Below, one piece after another: positions 55,748-64,000 of a stretch of DNA of 64,000 nucleotides; positions within the stretch are counted from its first letter, which is position 1, and every line of letters starts with the position of its first letter. The stretch is from Parvularcula sp. (lineage in GTDB: Bacteria; Pseudomonadota; Alphaproteobacteria; Caulobacterales; Parvularculaceae): assembly GCA_002704915.1 (NCBI GenBank), contig PAIP01000020.1:28421-92420 (forward strand). Reading direction: 5' to 3'. Position numbers and translations under genes: made by a program. The notes under the pieces were generated by a model, which did no database searches, was not told the origin of the DNA, and saw nothing but the letters and a program-made list of their open reading frames with translations.

Positions 55748-57397
55748 ATGCCTCATTACCGCCCCCGCTCCGAGCTTGAGACCCATGAGGTCACGAACCA
55801 GCCGCCGCCATTTGAGGATGTGAACCTCTTCGAACGCGACACAGCCCTGAAAGAAACCCTGGAGCAGCGCGGCGGCGCGCCTCACATGAAACAATTGTCC
55901 GCCTACGGCGCATCGCTCGGGTCGGCGGAGATGGCCGAAAACGCCCGGCTGGCGCATCAGAACCCGCCGAAACTCGTCAGCTTCGACCGTTACGGTCATC
56001 GGCTCGACGAAGTCGAGTTTCACCCCGCCTATCACGCGCTGATGGATCTCGGCCTCTCCTCCGGCTACGCCTCCATCGCCTGGACAGCAAAGGAAGGCGG
56101 TCATGTCGCCCACGCCGCCATGGTTTACATGCAGGCGGGCGGCGAGCCCGGCGTCGGTTGCCCCATGACGATGACTTACGCCGCCGTGCCCGCCCTGCGT
56201 CACGAACCTGACGTCGCCAGGGAATGGGTCCCGCGCATCACCGCCGGCGCCTATGACAAGCGGTTCATTCCCGCAAGCGAAAAACGTGCCGCAACCATTG
56301 GCATGGCCATGACGGAGAAACAGGGCGGCTCCGACATTCGCGCCAACACGACCGTCGCGACGCCGTTGGGCGGGAATGAATACGAACTTGTCGGCCACAA
56401 ATGGTTTTGCTCTGCGCCCATGTGCGACGCCTTTCTGACGCTGGCGCGCACGGATGCGGGGATCACCTGTTTCCTCGTGCCGCGCTGGCGCGCCGATGGC
56501 GCCCGCAACGCCTTTCACATCATGCGCCTCAAAGACAAGCTCGGCGACCGCTCCAACGCCTCGTCGGAAATCGAATATCACGGCGCTTACGCCGTGAAAG
56601 TCGGCGAGGAAGGACGCGGCGTCAGGACGATCATCGACATGGTGCAGCACACGCGGCTCGACTGCATCGCCGGATCCGCCGGCGGGATGCGCGCCGCGCT
56701 GGCCCAAGCGTTGTGGCACACGGCGCACCGTTCGGCGTTCCAGAAAAAACTCATCGATCAGCCAGCCATGGCCATGGTGCTCGCCGACCTTGCACTGGAA
56801 ACCGAGGCCGCGACCGCCCTCGCCCTGCGGATCGCAGAGAGCTTCGACAAAACCGACGATGCACGCCAGGCAGCGTTCATGCGGCTTGCAACGCCGATTG
56901 CCAAATACTGGATCTGCAAACGCCAGCCCGGCGTCGTTTACGAATCGCTTGAATGCCATGGCGGCGCGGGGTTTGTGGAGGAAGGGCCGATGCCGCGCCT
57001 CTTCCGGCAGTCGCCGCTCAACGCCATCTGGGAAGGATCCGGCAATGTCATCGCGCTCGATATTCTGCGCGCCCTGGGACGCGAGCCCGGCAGCCTTGAA
57101 GCGGTTCGCGCAGAATTGCTGGCGGCGCGCGGCGCCAATGCACATCTCGACCGTCATCTTGCTTCGCTCGATAACTGGCTGAAGCCCGGCGAACTGAATG
57201 AAGGAACGGCGCGGCGGTTCGCCGAAGACATGGCCCTTGCGCTTTCGGCGGTCGCGCTGTCGCAAACCGCGGCGGATTTCGTTTTTGAGAGCTATTGCGA
57301 AGCGCGTCTTGCACCCGAAAAGCGTTCTTATGCCTATGGCGCTGCGGCGGGGAGTATCGACGCGCGCAAAATAACCGAACGCGCAAGACCGCAATGA
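55748..57397 (+). CDS. aidB: Acyl-CoA dehydrogenase family protein, AidB-like
   Basis: THEVTNQPPPFEDVNLFERDTAL, TEKQGGSDIRANTT, GHKWFCSAPMCDAFLTLA, RLFRQSPLNAIWEGSGNVIALDILRAL. Confidence 0.87.
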   Translation: MPHYRPRSELETHEVTNQPPPFEDVNLFERDTALKETLEQRGGAPHMKQLSAYGASLGSAEMAENARLAHQNPPKLVSFDRYGHRLDEVEFHPAYHALMDLGLSSGYASIAWTAKEGGHVAHAAMVYMQAGGEPGVGCPMTMTYAAVPALRHEPDVAREWVPRITAGAYDKRFIPASEKRAATIGMAMTEKQGGSDIRANTTVATPLGGNEYELVGHKWFCSAPMCDAFLTLARTDAGITCFLVPRWRADGARNAFHIMRLKDKLGDRSNASSEIEYHGAYAVKVGEEGRGVRTIIDMVQHTRLDCIAGSAGGMRAALAQALWHTAHRSAFQKKLIDQPAMAMVLADLALETEAATALALRIAESFDKTDDARQAAFMRLATPIAKYWICKRQPGVVYESLECHGGAGFVEEGPMPRLFRQSPLNAIWEGSGNVIALDILRALGREPGSLEAVRAELLAARGANAHLDRHLASLDNWLKPGELNEGTARRFAEDMALALSAVALSQTAADFVFESYCEARLAPEKRSYAYGAAAGSIDARKITERARPQ

Positions 57398-57677
57398 CGC
57401 TTCCATAGGCGGCGGCTCCTGTTCCAACTTCGAAAGCAGGATAGCGCCGCCCCGGAGGTGGTGGATAACTATTCACCAAACCTCAAAAAATGATGTTTTT
57501 TCGCCTTTAAGGATATATTTCGCGCGAGCACACTCGCCTTATGGATGCGCGGTGTTTTACGCCGAGAAAACGCGCGTGACGGGTGAACGCAATCCGAGAT
57601 ATTCCTTTAAATATCCTTCAAGAGCCGATTTCTAGGATCACCCCGCAACGCCAATAACTATCGGGGACGGATGCGTG

Positions 57678-58082
57678 ATGTCGCGTAAAATTGAAATATC
57701 CCACTATGCCGCGATCCCGGCGATTCTCACGCTCGCCGGCGTTGCTTTCGTCATGAAGCCGGAAGAGATGCGGCGCGACCCTGTGCTCGAAACGCAAGCG
57801 ATATTCGGCATGGCCGCCAAATATGAAGTCATGTATGCGCGTTGCATTGAGGAAAGGGACAAAGCGGGCCTCAACGCTGCAAGCATGAGCAAGGGCTTTG
57901 TTGGCGGTTTCTCACAACAGTTCCCTGCGCGCAGCGATGAAGACGCCGCCCGCTTTGTCTTGACGGTCCGGCCGCAATGCGACGTCGCCAGTCTTTATCG
58001 TCTGGATCGGCAAATGGCAGGACAGAACCGCTATCGCCGTATCAGGATCGAAGTCCCGGGGGCGACATTATCGTCGGCATGA
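57678..58082 (+). CDS. Hypothetical protein
   Basis: Open frame with N-terminal hydrophobic segment HYAAIPAILTLAGVAFVM; no recognisable family. Confidence 0.45.
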   Translation: MSRKIEISHYAAIPAILTLAGVAFVMKPEEMRRDPVLETQAIFGMAAKYEVMYARCIEERDKAGLNAASMSKGFVGGFSQQFPARSDEDAARFVLTVRPQCDVASLYRLDRQMAGQNRYRRIRIEVPGATLSSA

Positions 58083-58527
58083 AGTCGATCTCCGCACAAG
58101 CGTCGCCGCCCATAAGCGCGCACGCCTTGCCATAGGCTCTTTCTGCTTCGTCGCGACTCTTTTTGACGCCTTTGCCATTCTGATACATACGCGCAAGCCT
58201 GAGACATCCCTGCCCATAATCATTTTCGCACGCCAATCGGAAATAGCGGTGCGCCTGTCCATCATGGCGATGCAGGCCGTCGCCCTTCACCGGCAGTCCC
58301 CACAAATCCTTGCGAATTTCGTAGGCGTCTCCGAGCGCATAGCATGCCTCCCCTTCGCCGGTGGCGCAGGCGATTCGCCATTCCTCCAGCTCTTTCTGAC
58401 GCATGTCGGTTTCGGCGTATACCGGCGCAAGAAGGCACAATAGCCCCGCGCCCGCGCGCCATAGAGCACGCACGCTGAACCGGCCATGGCCGTTCTGGCG
58501 ATGGAAATGCGGCATCAAATCCCTCAC
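58042..58527 (-). CDS. Sel1-like repeat protein, secreted
   Basis: Signal-like WRAGAGLLCLLAPVYA; ACATGEGEACYALGDAYEIR..., ACENDYGQGCLRLARMYQNGKGVKKS, ACALMGGDACAE repeats. Confidence 0.75.
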   Translation of the reverse strand: MRDLMPHFHRQNGHGRFSVRALWRAGAGLLCLLAPVYAETDMRQKELEEWRIACATGEGEACYALGDAYEIRKDLWGLPVKGDGLHRHDGQAHRYFRLACENDYGQGCLRLARMYQNGKGVKKSRDEAERAYGKACALMGGDACAEIDFMPTIMSPPGLRS

Positions 58528-58656
58528 TATCGGACACCACGCAACAGGCCCGATACATCACACGGGAATCTCCACCGAACCCTTAAACAAAATCTCTGCT
58601 TTCAAGGGGTTCATGATTACCGGAAAGGTAACCATAGCTTTCGATACCCATCCCAA

Positions 58657-59889
58657 CTACGACGCCCGCCATTTCAGCGAGAGCCTGTCGATGCTCGGGA
58701 CGATGCCCGGCGCCATGACGGGCGGATCGCTTTCGTCCAGTTCGAAATCAGGGATGCGCGCGAGCCATTCCTCAAGGAAAATGCGCAACTCCTGCTGGGC
58801 GAGGACTATTCCGATGCAGCGGTGAGGTCCATGACTCAGGGTCGTATGATCATGGGCGTTGCGGCGATCGAAATTAACCGTAAGCGGATCATCGAACACG
58901 CGCTCGTCGAGCCCGCGCACAGCAGACGGCATCAGGATGGCGTCCCCGGCTTTTAACGGCGCGCCGTAAAACTCCATGTCCTTCACAACAATGCGGCCGA
59001 TATTGGAAACGCCGAAGCGACGCAGGAATTCGGCCGTGGCCAGCGGAATACGCTGGGGCTCGTCGACCAGCGTCTTTCGCTGCTCCGGATTCTGCGCCAG
59101 ATACCAGGCGATCCAGGTCATCGTTGTGGCGACCGTATCGAGCCCGCCGCCAATGAGCCCGCTGGCAAGACCGATGGCGAGCTCCCGGGTCAGCCTGCTT
59201 CCATCATCCATTTCCGTATGGATCGCCTTGCTCAACACATCATCGCCCGGGGCCGCCGTTCGTCGATCAACAAGGTCTTCGATATAGGCGTTCATCTTCT
59301 CGCGCACCGCGGCTCGCTCTTCCTGATCTACGGAACGAATGCCCGTACTGACCCAGTAAATCAGCTTCTCGCGATGCTCCAGCGGCAGGTCCAGCATGCG
59401 CAGGACGATGATCATGGGCAGGTGCTTGGCGAAATCCGCTACAAATTCGCAATGGCCGCGCGGCGCAATATTCTCAACCAACTCAACGCCAAGCACGCGC
59501 GCCTCATCCGCCCAGCGCTTTATCGCCTTCGGCGTGAACGCCGGCTGTAGAAGCTTGCGCAACTGCGTATGTTCCGGCGGATCATATTCAAGCGGCACGC
59601 CGCGCGGACGGCCCGGCGGCATGCCTATGAAAACCTCGCGGGAAGAAAAACGTTCATAGTCGGCGAGCACTTCGGGAATGATGCGCCCGTCCGTCACCAC
59701 CCAGTGCCCGCCGTAATGCGGCGTCCAGACGACCGGCGGCCGGCCGATCAGCCGGCCGGTTTCGACGATGGGATCGGAGCCCGGCGGCCCGGGCCGCATG
59801 AAATCGTATTCGACGACAATGTCGGGAGGCAAATCGCGCGCAACGCCCTGACCCGACGAAACAGCATTCTCGCTCATCATATTCTCCAT
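58657..59889 (-). CDS. Cytochrome P450
   Basis: I-helix GGGLDTVATTM, ExxR FLRRFG, heme-binding LSHGPHRCIGIVLAQQEL. Confidence 0.92.
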   Translation of the reverse strand: MENMMSENAVSSGQGVARDLPPDIVVEYDFMRPGPPGSDPIVETGRLIGRPPVVWTPHYGGHWVVTDGRIIPEVLADYERFSSREVFIGMPPGRPRGVPLEYDPPEHTQLRKLLQPAFTPKAIKRWADEARVLGVELVENIAPRGHCEFVADFAKHLPMIIVLRMLDLPLEHREKLIYWVSTGIRSVDQEERAAVREKMNAYIEDLVDRRTAAPGDDVLSKAIHTEMDDGSRLTRELAIGLASGLIGGGLDTVATTMTWIAWYLAQNPEQRKTLVDEPQRIPLATAEFLRRFGVSNIGRIVVKDMEFYGAPLKAGDAILMPSAVRGLDERVFDDPLTVNFDRRNAHDHTTLSHGPHRCIGIVLAQQELRIFLEEWLARIPDFELDESDPPVMAPGIVPSIDRLSLKWRAS

Positions 59890-59898
59890 ACGGATACT

Positions 59899-60165
59899 TT
59901 ACGGCGCAGGGAAACAGGCGGCCATGGCATTCTTCATGTCATCGCTTGCGCGCGCATCCCAGTCGTCCTCGCTTTCTAGGCTCAGATAGAGCGCCTGATC
60001 CTCATCCGACAGGTAGTCTTCAAAACACGCGCAGCCGCCATCCGGATCTTCCAATCCCATTTCATCGATGACGGCGGTGCAGAATTCAGCGACCTCGCCA
60101 GCATTGGCGGCGCTGGCGAGCACCGAACTCGCAAAGATGGACGCGATAAGTGTTTTCTTGATCAT
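59899..60165 (-). CDS. Small secreted protein of unknown function
   Basis: Signal peptide MIKKTLIASIFASSVLASAANA, then Cys-containing acidic domain. Confidence 0.6.
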   Translation of the reverse strand: MIKKTLIASIFASSVLASAANAGEVAEFCTAVIDEMGLEDPDGGCACFEDYLSDEDQALYLSLESEDDWDARASDDMKNAMAACFPAP

Positions 60166-60349
60166 AGGTGTTTCCTCCCGTCACGCGTGATTATTTTGAA
60201 TAGATACGCAACTGAGCGCGCCGCTTATTCAGCGTTCCGCACGGGGAAACAGCGTACAACCAAAGAAGCCAGCGGCCCATTTAGCGAACGTTGCGATACT
60301 GCAATTACTGCTGACCGCAGGCGCAGCGGATTTTTCAATTTCGTGAAAA

Positions 60350-60426
<77 letters not shown>

Positions 60427-60629
60427 ACCCGGCGGCAGGCGCTGAACGCCCCCCGCGAGAGCGGCGGACTATAGTGCGCCCGCCAAAAAGGGAAACCCGC
60501 AAAAAGCTGAAAATCCAGCCGCCGCTCTCTCTTCGCGCGGTTTCTACTATTTTTGTCTTTTTATCGTATTTTCTTGACATAAAGTCGTATATGCTAGATT
60601 TTCATGCCAAGCTCAAACGGATATGGCTC

Positions 60630-60995
60630 ATGAAATACAAACCCATCTGGATTGCCGCCTTCTTGTTTCTCTATGGCGTTCACGCAGCCGCCATGCTCGC
60701 GGGGAAAGGCGCGTTCGCGCCGCCGCTGTCTGACGGCGTCGTTGAGGCAGCCGCCCTGATCTCGCTGGCCGGCCTTTTTCTACTGACGGGCGCCTATATC
60801 GCGCTGAGCGATGAGGTGCAGCGCGGTATCGCGCTCACCGCAGCCGGGATCAGCGCCCTGACAACCGCGGGCGTATTTTACCCCATCGACGCTCTGGCGC
60901 TGGCGCCGGGCCCGCTCTTCGCAAAACCCTGGGCGTTTCTTTTCGCCATCTTTTTGATCGCATACGGAGCATTGCAATGGCGCGCCCGGTCGTAA
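60630..60995 (+). CDS. Small multi-pass membrane protein
   Basis: MKYKPIWIAAFLFLYGVHAAAML... hydrophobic; 3' end overlaps the XRE regulator gene. Confidence 0.6.
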   Translation: MKYKPIWIAAFLFLYGVHAAAMLAGKGAFAPPLSDGVVEAAALISLAGLFLLTGAYIALSDEVQRGIALTAAGISALTTAGVFYPIDALALAPGPLFAKPWAFLFAIFLIAYGALQWRARS

Positions 60996-61192
60996 ACCGC
61001 CTGCGCGAGTTGCGGGCGCGAAAACGCTGGACCCAGGCCGATCTCGCCAAGGCGGCAGGAGTTTCCCGCCAGGCGATCAACACGATCGAAAACGGAAAGC
61101 ACGATCCCAGCGTCACCCTCGCCTATCGCATCGCCGCAGCCCTCGACACCAATATCGAAGAAGCCTTTATCTTCACGTCCGGAGAAAATTGA
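60977..61192 (+). CDS. XRE-family HTH transcriptional regulator
   Basis: VNRLRELRARKRWTQADLAKAAGVSRQAINTIENGKHDPSVTLAYRIAAALDTNIEEAFIF. Confidence 0.92.
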   Translation: MARPVVNRLRELRARKRWTQADLAKAAGVSRQAINTIENGKHDPSVTLAYRIAAALDTNIEEAFIFTSGEN

Positions 61193-61199
61193 GTCGATC

Positions 61200-62324
61200 A
61201 TGCGCACCCTTCTCTCTTTTGTCGTCATCGGCTCGCTCATCGCCGCGGGTTATTTCTGGCATGTGAACCGACAGGCGCCGGCGGTGAAGCCGCAAACGCC
61301 GCAACCGCCTTTTTCCTATGACGTTGACGACGTCACGGTAACTGCGCGGGACGGCGTCACGCTCGCCGGGACTATCACCACACCGCAAGGAGACGGACCT
61401 CATCCCGCCGTCATTCTCCTGTCCGTGGCGGGCCCTGACGACCGTGACCAGTCCTATCGCGGGCACAAAAGCTTTCAGGTCATCGCCGATGCGCTGGCGC
61501 GGCAGGGCGTCGCCGCCGCGCGTTTCGATGATCGCGGCGCCGGGGGCTCCGGCGGCGATTATTTTGCGGCGGATTGGAACGCGCTCAAAGAAGACGCCTT
61601 GGCGATAAAAAACATGCTCACCGCCGATCCAAGAATTGACGACATGAGAATCGGATTCGCCGGCATGAGCGAAGGCGGCGCAATCGCGGCCATGGCGGCG
61701 CGCGATGCGCCGGATGCCGCTTTCGTGATCCTGTTGTCGGCGCCCGGCTTGCCCGGCCAAGCAGCGCTGAAGCTGCAACTGGAAAACACGCTAAAAGCTT
61801 ACGGCATCTCAGGCGAAGAGGCTGATCGCTATCGCGTTCTCTTCACAGAGTTTATTTCCATCGTCACCAGCGATCCGCAGGCGGAGGAAACACGCACGCG
61901 CCTTGAGGCTTTTCTCAAGGGGCCAGGCCGCGCCCTGATCCCGCCATATGGCTTCATGCCAAAAACCGTGGAAGGTCAGATCGATCTCTTCCTGGGACCC
62001 TGGTATCAATCGAACCTTCATTTCGATCCAGCGCCCGTTTACGGCGCGCTTGCATCGCCTGTTCTCGCCATCGGCGGCGGCCTCGATCCCATCGCGCCGC
62101 CCGCGCATCACTTGAAAGCCATTGAAGCCTTGCTCGCGCAAGCGCCTACAGACGATTTTTCCGTAGAGCGTCTCGACGGTCTCAACCATCTCCTTCAGGA
62201 GGCTGATACGGGATTGCCGACAGAATACGCCAAGCTCGACAATACCATCTCTGAAGACGCGCTGGCGTTGATCGCAGACTGGCTTGAAAGAAGGGGCTCG
62301 GGACGCCGACCGGGACTTGAGTGA
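61200..62324 (+). CDS. Alpha/beta hydrolase, membrane-anchored or secreted
   Basis: VTARDGVTLAGTITTPQGDGPHPAVILLSVAGPDDRDQSY, RFDDRGAGGSGGDY, IGFAGMSEGGAIAAM. Confidence 0.88.
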   Translation: MRTLLSFVVIGSLIAAGYFWHVNRQAPAVKPQTPQPPFSYDVDDVTVTARDGVTLAGTITTPQGDGPHPAVILLSVAGPDDRDQSYRGHKSFQVIADALARQGVAAARFDDRGAGGSGGDYFAADWNALKEDALAIKNMLTADPRIDDMRIGFAGMSEGGAIAAMAARDAPDAAFVILLSAPGLPGQAALKLQLENTLKAYGISGEEADRYRVLFTEFISIVTSDPQAEETRTRLEAFLKGPGRALIPPYGFMPKTVEGQIDLFLGPWYQSNLHFDPAPVYGALASPVLAIGGGLDPIAPPAHHLKAIEALLAQAPTDDFSVERLDGLNHLLQEADTGLPTEYAKLDNTISEDALALIADWLERRGSGRRPGLE

Positions 62325-62328
62325 AGCT

Positions 62329-62829
62329 CTACTCGTTCTCGCTCTCAATCGCCTCAAGCGCCAGGGACGCCTGATCGAGCGCGTCCTGAACGCCCTCAAG
62401 GCGCGTCAGCAGCGCCGTCAGGGAGCGGCGCATTTCCGGCGTCAGGCAGGCGGCCTTTTGCGCTTCCGGCTCGCCGAGCTCAAGCGTTTCCGGTTTGGCC
62501 GGCGGATCGCCGTCCTCCTCAAGGCGCGGCCGGATATCCGTTGGCTCCCCGGCGGCTGCGCGCCGGCCAAGCTCGGAAATATATTTGACGCCTTCATCCT
62601 TGAAGATCTTCTGAACGCCTTTGGTGGTGTAGCGCTGTTCGTAAAGGAGCACGCGAATGCCGCGCAGAAGATCGAGATCGAGCGGACGGTAATACCGGCG
62701 CCCGCCAGCGCGGCGCATGGGCCGCACCTGTCCGAACACTTCCTCCCAGTGACGCAAGACATGCTGGGGAACGTCCAGCTCTTCAGCGGCTTCAGAGATC
62801 GTGCGGAACGCTTCGGCAGATTTCGCCAC
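62329..62829 (-). CDS. MerR family transcriptional regulator
   Basis: [69 protein letters not shown]. Confidence 0.92.
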   Translation of the reverse strand: MAKSAEAFRTISEAAEELDVPQHVLRHWEEVFGQVRPMRRAGGRRYYRPLDLDLLRGIRVLLYEQRYTTKGVQKIFKDEGVKYISELGRRAAAGEPTDIRPRLEEDGDPPAKPETLELGEPEAQKAACLTPEMRRSLTALLTRLEGVQDALDQASLALEAIESENE

Positions 62830-62868
62830 GGGGAGAGCGCCTTCGTCAGCTCGGAACTTGTTGTCAGC

Positions 62869-63186
62869 CTATTCGGCGGCTTTGGACTGCCGATGAGTGT
62901 TGTTTATCTGATCTTTGAGCACATGCGAGGCGCGGAAAGTGATGACCCGCCGCGGCTCGATCGGCACTTCTTCGCCCGTCTTCGGATTGCGGCCCATTCT
63001 GAGCTTCTTGTCGCGCACTGAAAAGGTGCCGAAGGATGAAATCTTGACGGTTTCGCCTTTCTCAAGCGTCTGCGCGACTTCGTCCAAAATGCGTTCGACA
63101 AAGGCGGAAGATTCGTTCCGCGAAATGCCGAGAGAGCGATAGACCGCATCGGTCAGGTCCGCCCTGGTAATGGTTTTTCCGGCCAT
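62869..63186 (-). CDS. ihfA: Integration host factor subunit alpha
   Basis: [73 protein letters not shown]. Confidence 0.94.
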   Translation of the reverse strand: MAGKTITRADLTDAVYRSLGISRNESSAFVERILDEVAQTLEKGETVKISSFGTFSVRDKKLRMGRNPKTGEEVPIEPRRVITFRASHVLKDQINNTHRQSKAAE

Positions 63187-63304
63187 AAATTGCCTACCCG
63201 CGTCAATCCCCAGAAGGACCCAAGGTTAACGGCTAGACGCCTCATCGGTCAATAAGTCTTTGAAATATATTGCCTGTTTTTTAGCCGCCGGCTCAAATCA
63301 GGCG

Positions 63305-64000
63305 TCAGGCGCGCATCAGCGCAGCGCCCCAGGTGAGCCCGCCGCCCATAGCTTCGAAGAGCACAAGATCGCCTTTCTTGATTCGCCCGTCCTCCACGCC
63401 GGCGCAATAGGCCAGCGGGATCGACGCCGCAGACGTATTTCCCTGCCCGGCGATGGTGGACACGACCTGATCGGGCCGTAAATCGAGCTTTTTGACGACA
63501 CCCTGAATGATGCGCTCATTGGCCTGGTGAGGCACAAACCAGTCGATTTCGGTCACTTCTACTTTGGCTTCGGCGCAGACTTTCACCATGGCGTCGGAGA
63601 TCCGGTTCACCGCTTCGCGGAAAACCTTGTTGCCCTGCATGCGCACATGGCCGACCGTCCCGGTGGAGGAGACGCCTCCGTCCACATATAAAAGATCCAC
63701 CATGCGCCCGTCGCAGCGGATATAGCTCGCCTTGACGCCGCGCTCACCCGTTTCTTCCGCAGGCTGAGCTTCGAGCACAAAGGCGCCGGCGCCGTCCCCG
63801 AAGAGAACACAAGTTCCTCGGTCCTGCCAGTCGAGAATCCGCGAGAAAGTCTCCGCCCCTATGACGAGCGCGCGCTTGTGTTGACCCGACGCCAGAAATT
63901 TTTCCGCAGTCGCCAGGGCGTAGATAAAACCGGTGCAGACCGCCTGGATATCGAAAGCCGCGCCCTCTCCGGCGTCGAGCTTCGCCTGGACGATGGCCGC
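63305..64000 (-). CDS. fabH: 3-oxoacyl-ACP synthase III, N-terminus outside window
   Basis: Frame open to the right edge: [102 protein letters not shown]. Confidence 0.93.
   Translation of the reverse strand, partial: AAIVQAKLDAGEGAAFDIQAVCTGFIYALATAEKFLASGQHKRALVIGAETFSRILDWQDRGTCVLFGDGAGAFVLEAQPAEETGERGVKASYIRCDGRMVDLLYVDGGVSSTGTVGHVRMQGNKVFREAVNRISDAMVKVCAEAKVEVTEIDWFVPHQANERIIQGVVKKLDLRPDQVVSTIAGQGNTSAASIPLAYCAGVEDGRIKKGDLVLFEAMGGGLTWGAALMRA

Noticed and set aside
55466-57427. 653-aa minus-strand ORF opposite aidB
   Set aside because: Shadow ORF of a convincing AidB/acyl-CoA dehydrogenase gene; no recognisable motifs.

Overview
64 kb of what looks like an alphaproteobacterial chromosome (inferred from gene content and the fabH-ihfA-merR synteny), densely coded on both strands. 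Left to right: (i) about 1-8.5 kb, a sugar-acid oxidation cluster resembling a Weimberg-type non-phosphorylative pathway (FAH-family dehydratase, ketoglutarate-semialdehyde-type ALDH, second ALDH, two MFS transporters, SMP-30 lactonase, GntR regulator); (ii) about 8.6-30 kb, a catabolic region with a PQQ/cytochrome c dehydrogenase lipoprotein, two acyl-CoA synthetases, two type-B carboxylesterases, a Tat-exported M28-like hydrolase, MFS carriers, an SDR, a TonB receptor and two closely paralogous TetR regulators; (iii) 30-38 kb, mostly housekeeping genes (GGDEF, ALDH, glk, PilZ, parC); (iv) 38-45 kb, a sulfate-ester cluster (TonB receptor, Cys-type sulfatase, TetR, formylglycine-generating enzyme, the last apparently a lipoprotein); (v) 45-48.7 kb, a three-subunit molybdenum hydroxylase; (vi) 48.88-51.73 kb, a small degenerate genomic island at tRNA-Tyr, bounded by an exact 58-bp direct repeat of the tRNA 3' part, containing a truncated tyrosine integrase and an RHS C-terminal toxin tip directly abutting a putative immunity gene, plus a displaced RHS fragment; (vii) 52-64 kb, conserved genes (rlmB, site-2 protease, GST, aidB, P450, tRNA-Pro, merR, ihfA, fabH). 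The most interesting object is the tRNA-Tyr island with its orphan RHS toxin/immunity pair. All calls come from reading the sequence and supplied translations; no database search was run.
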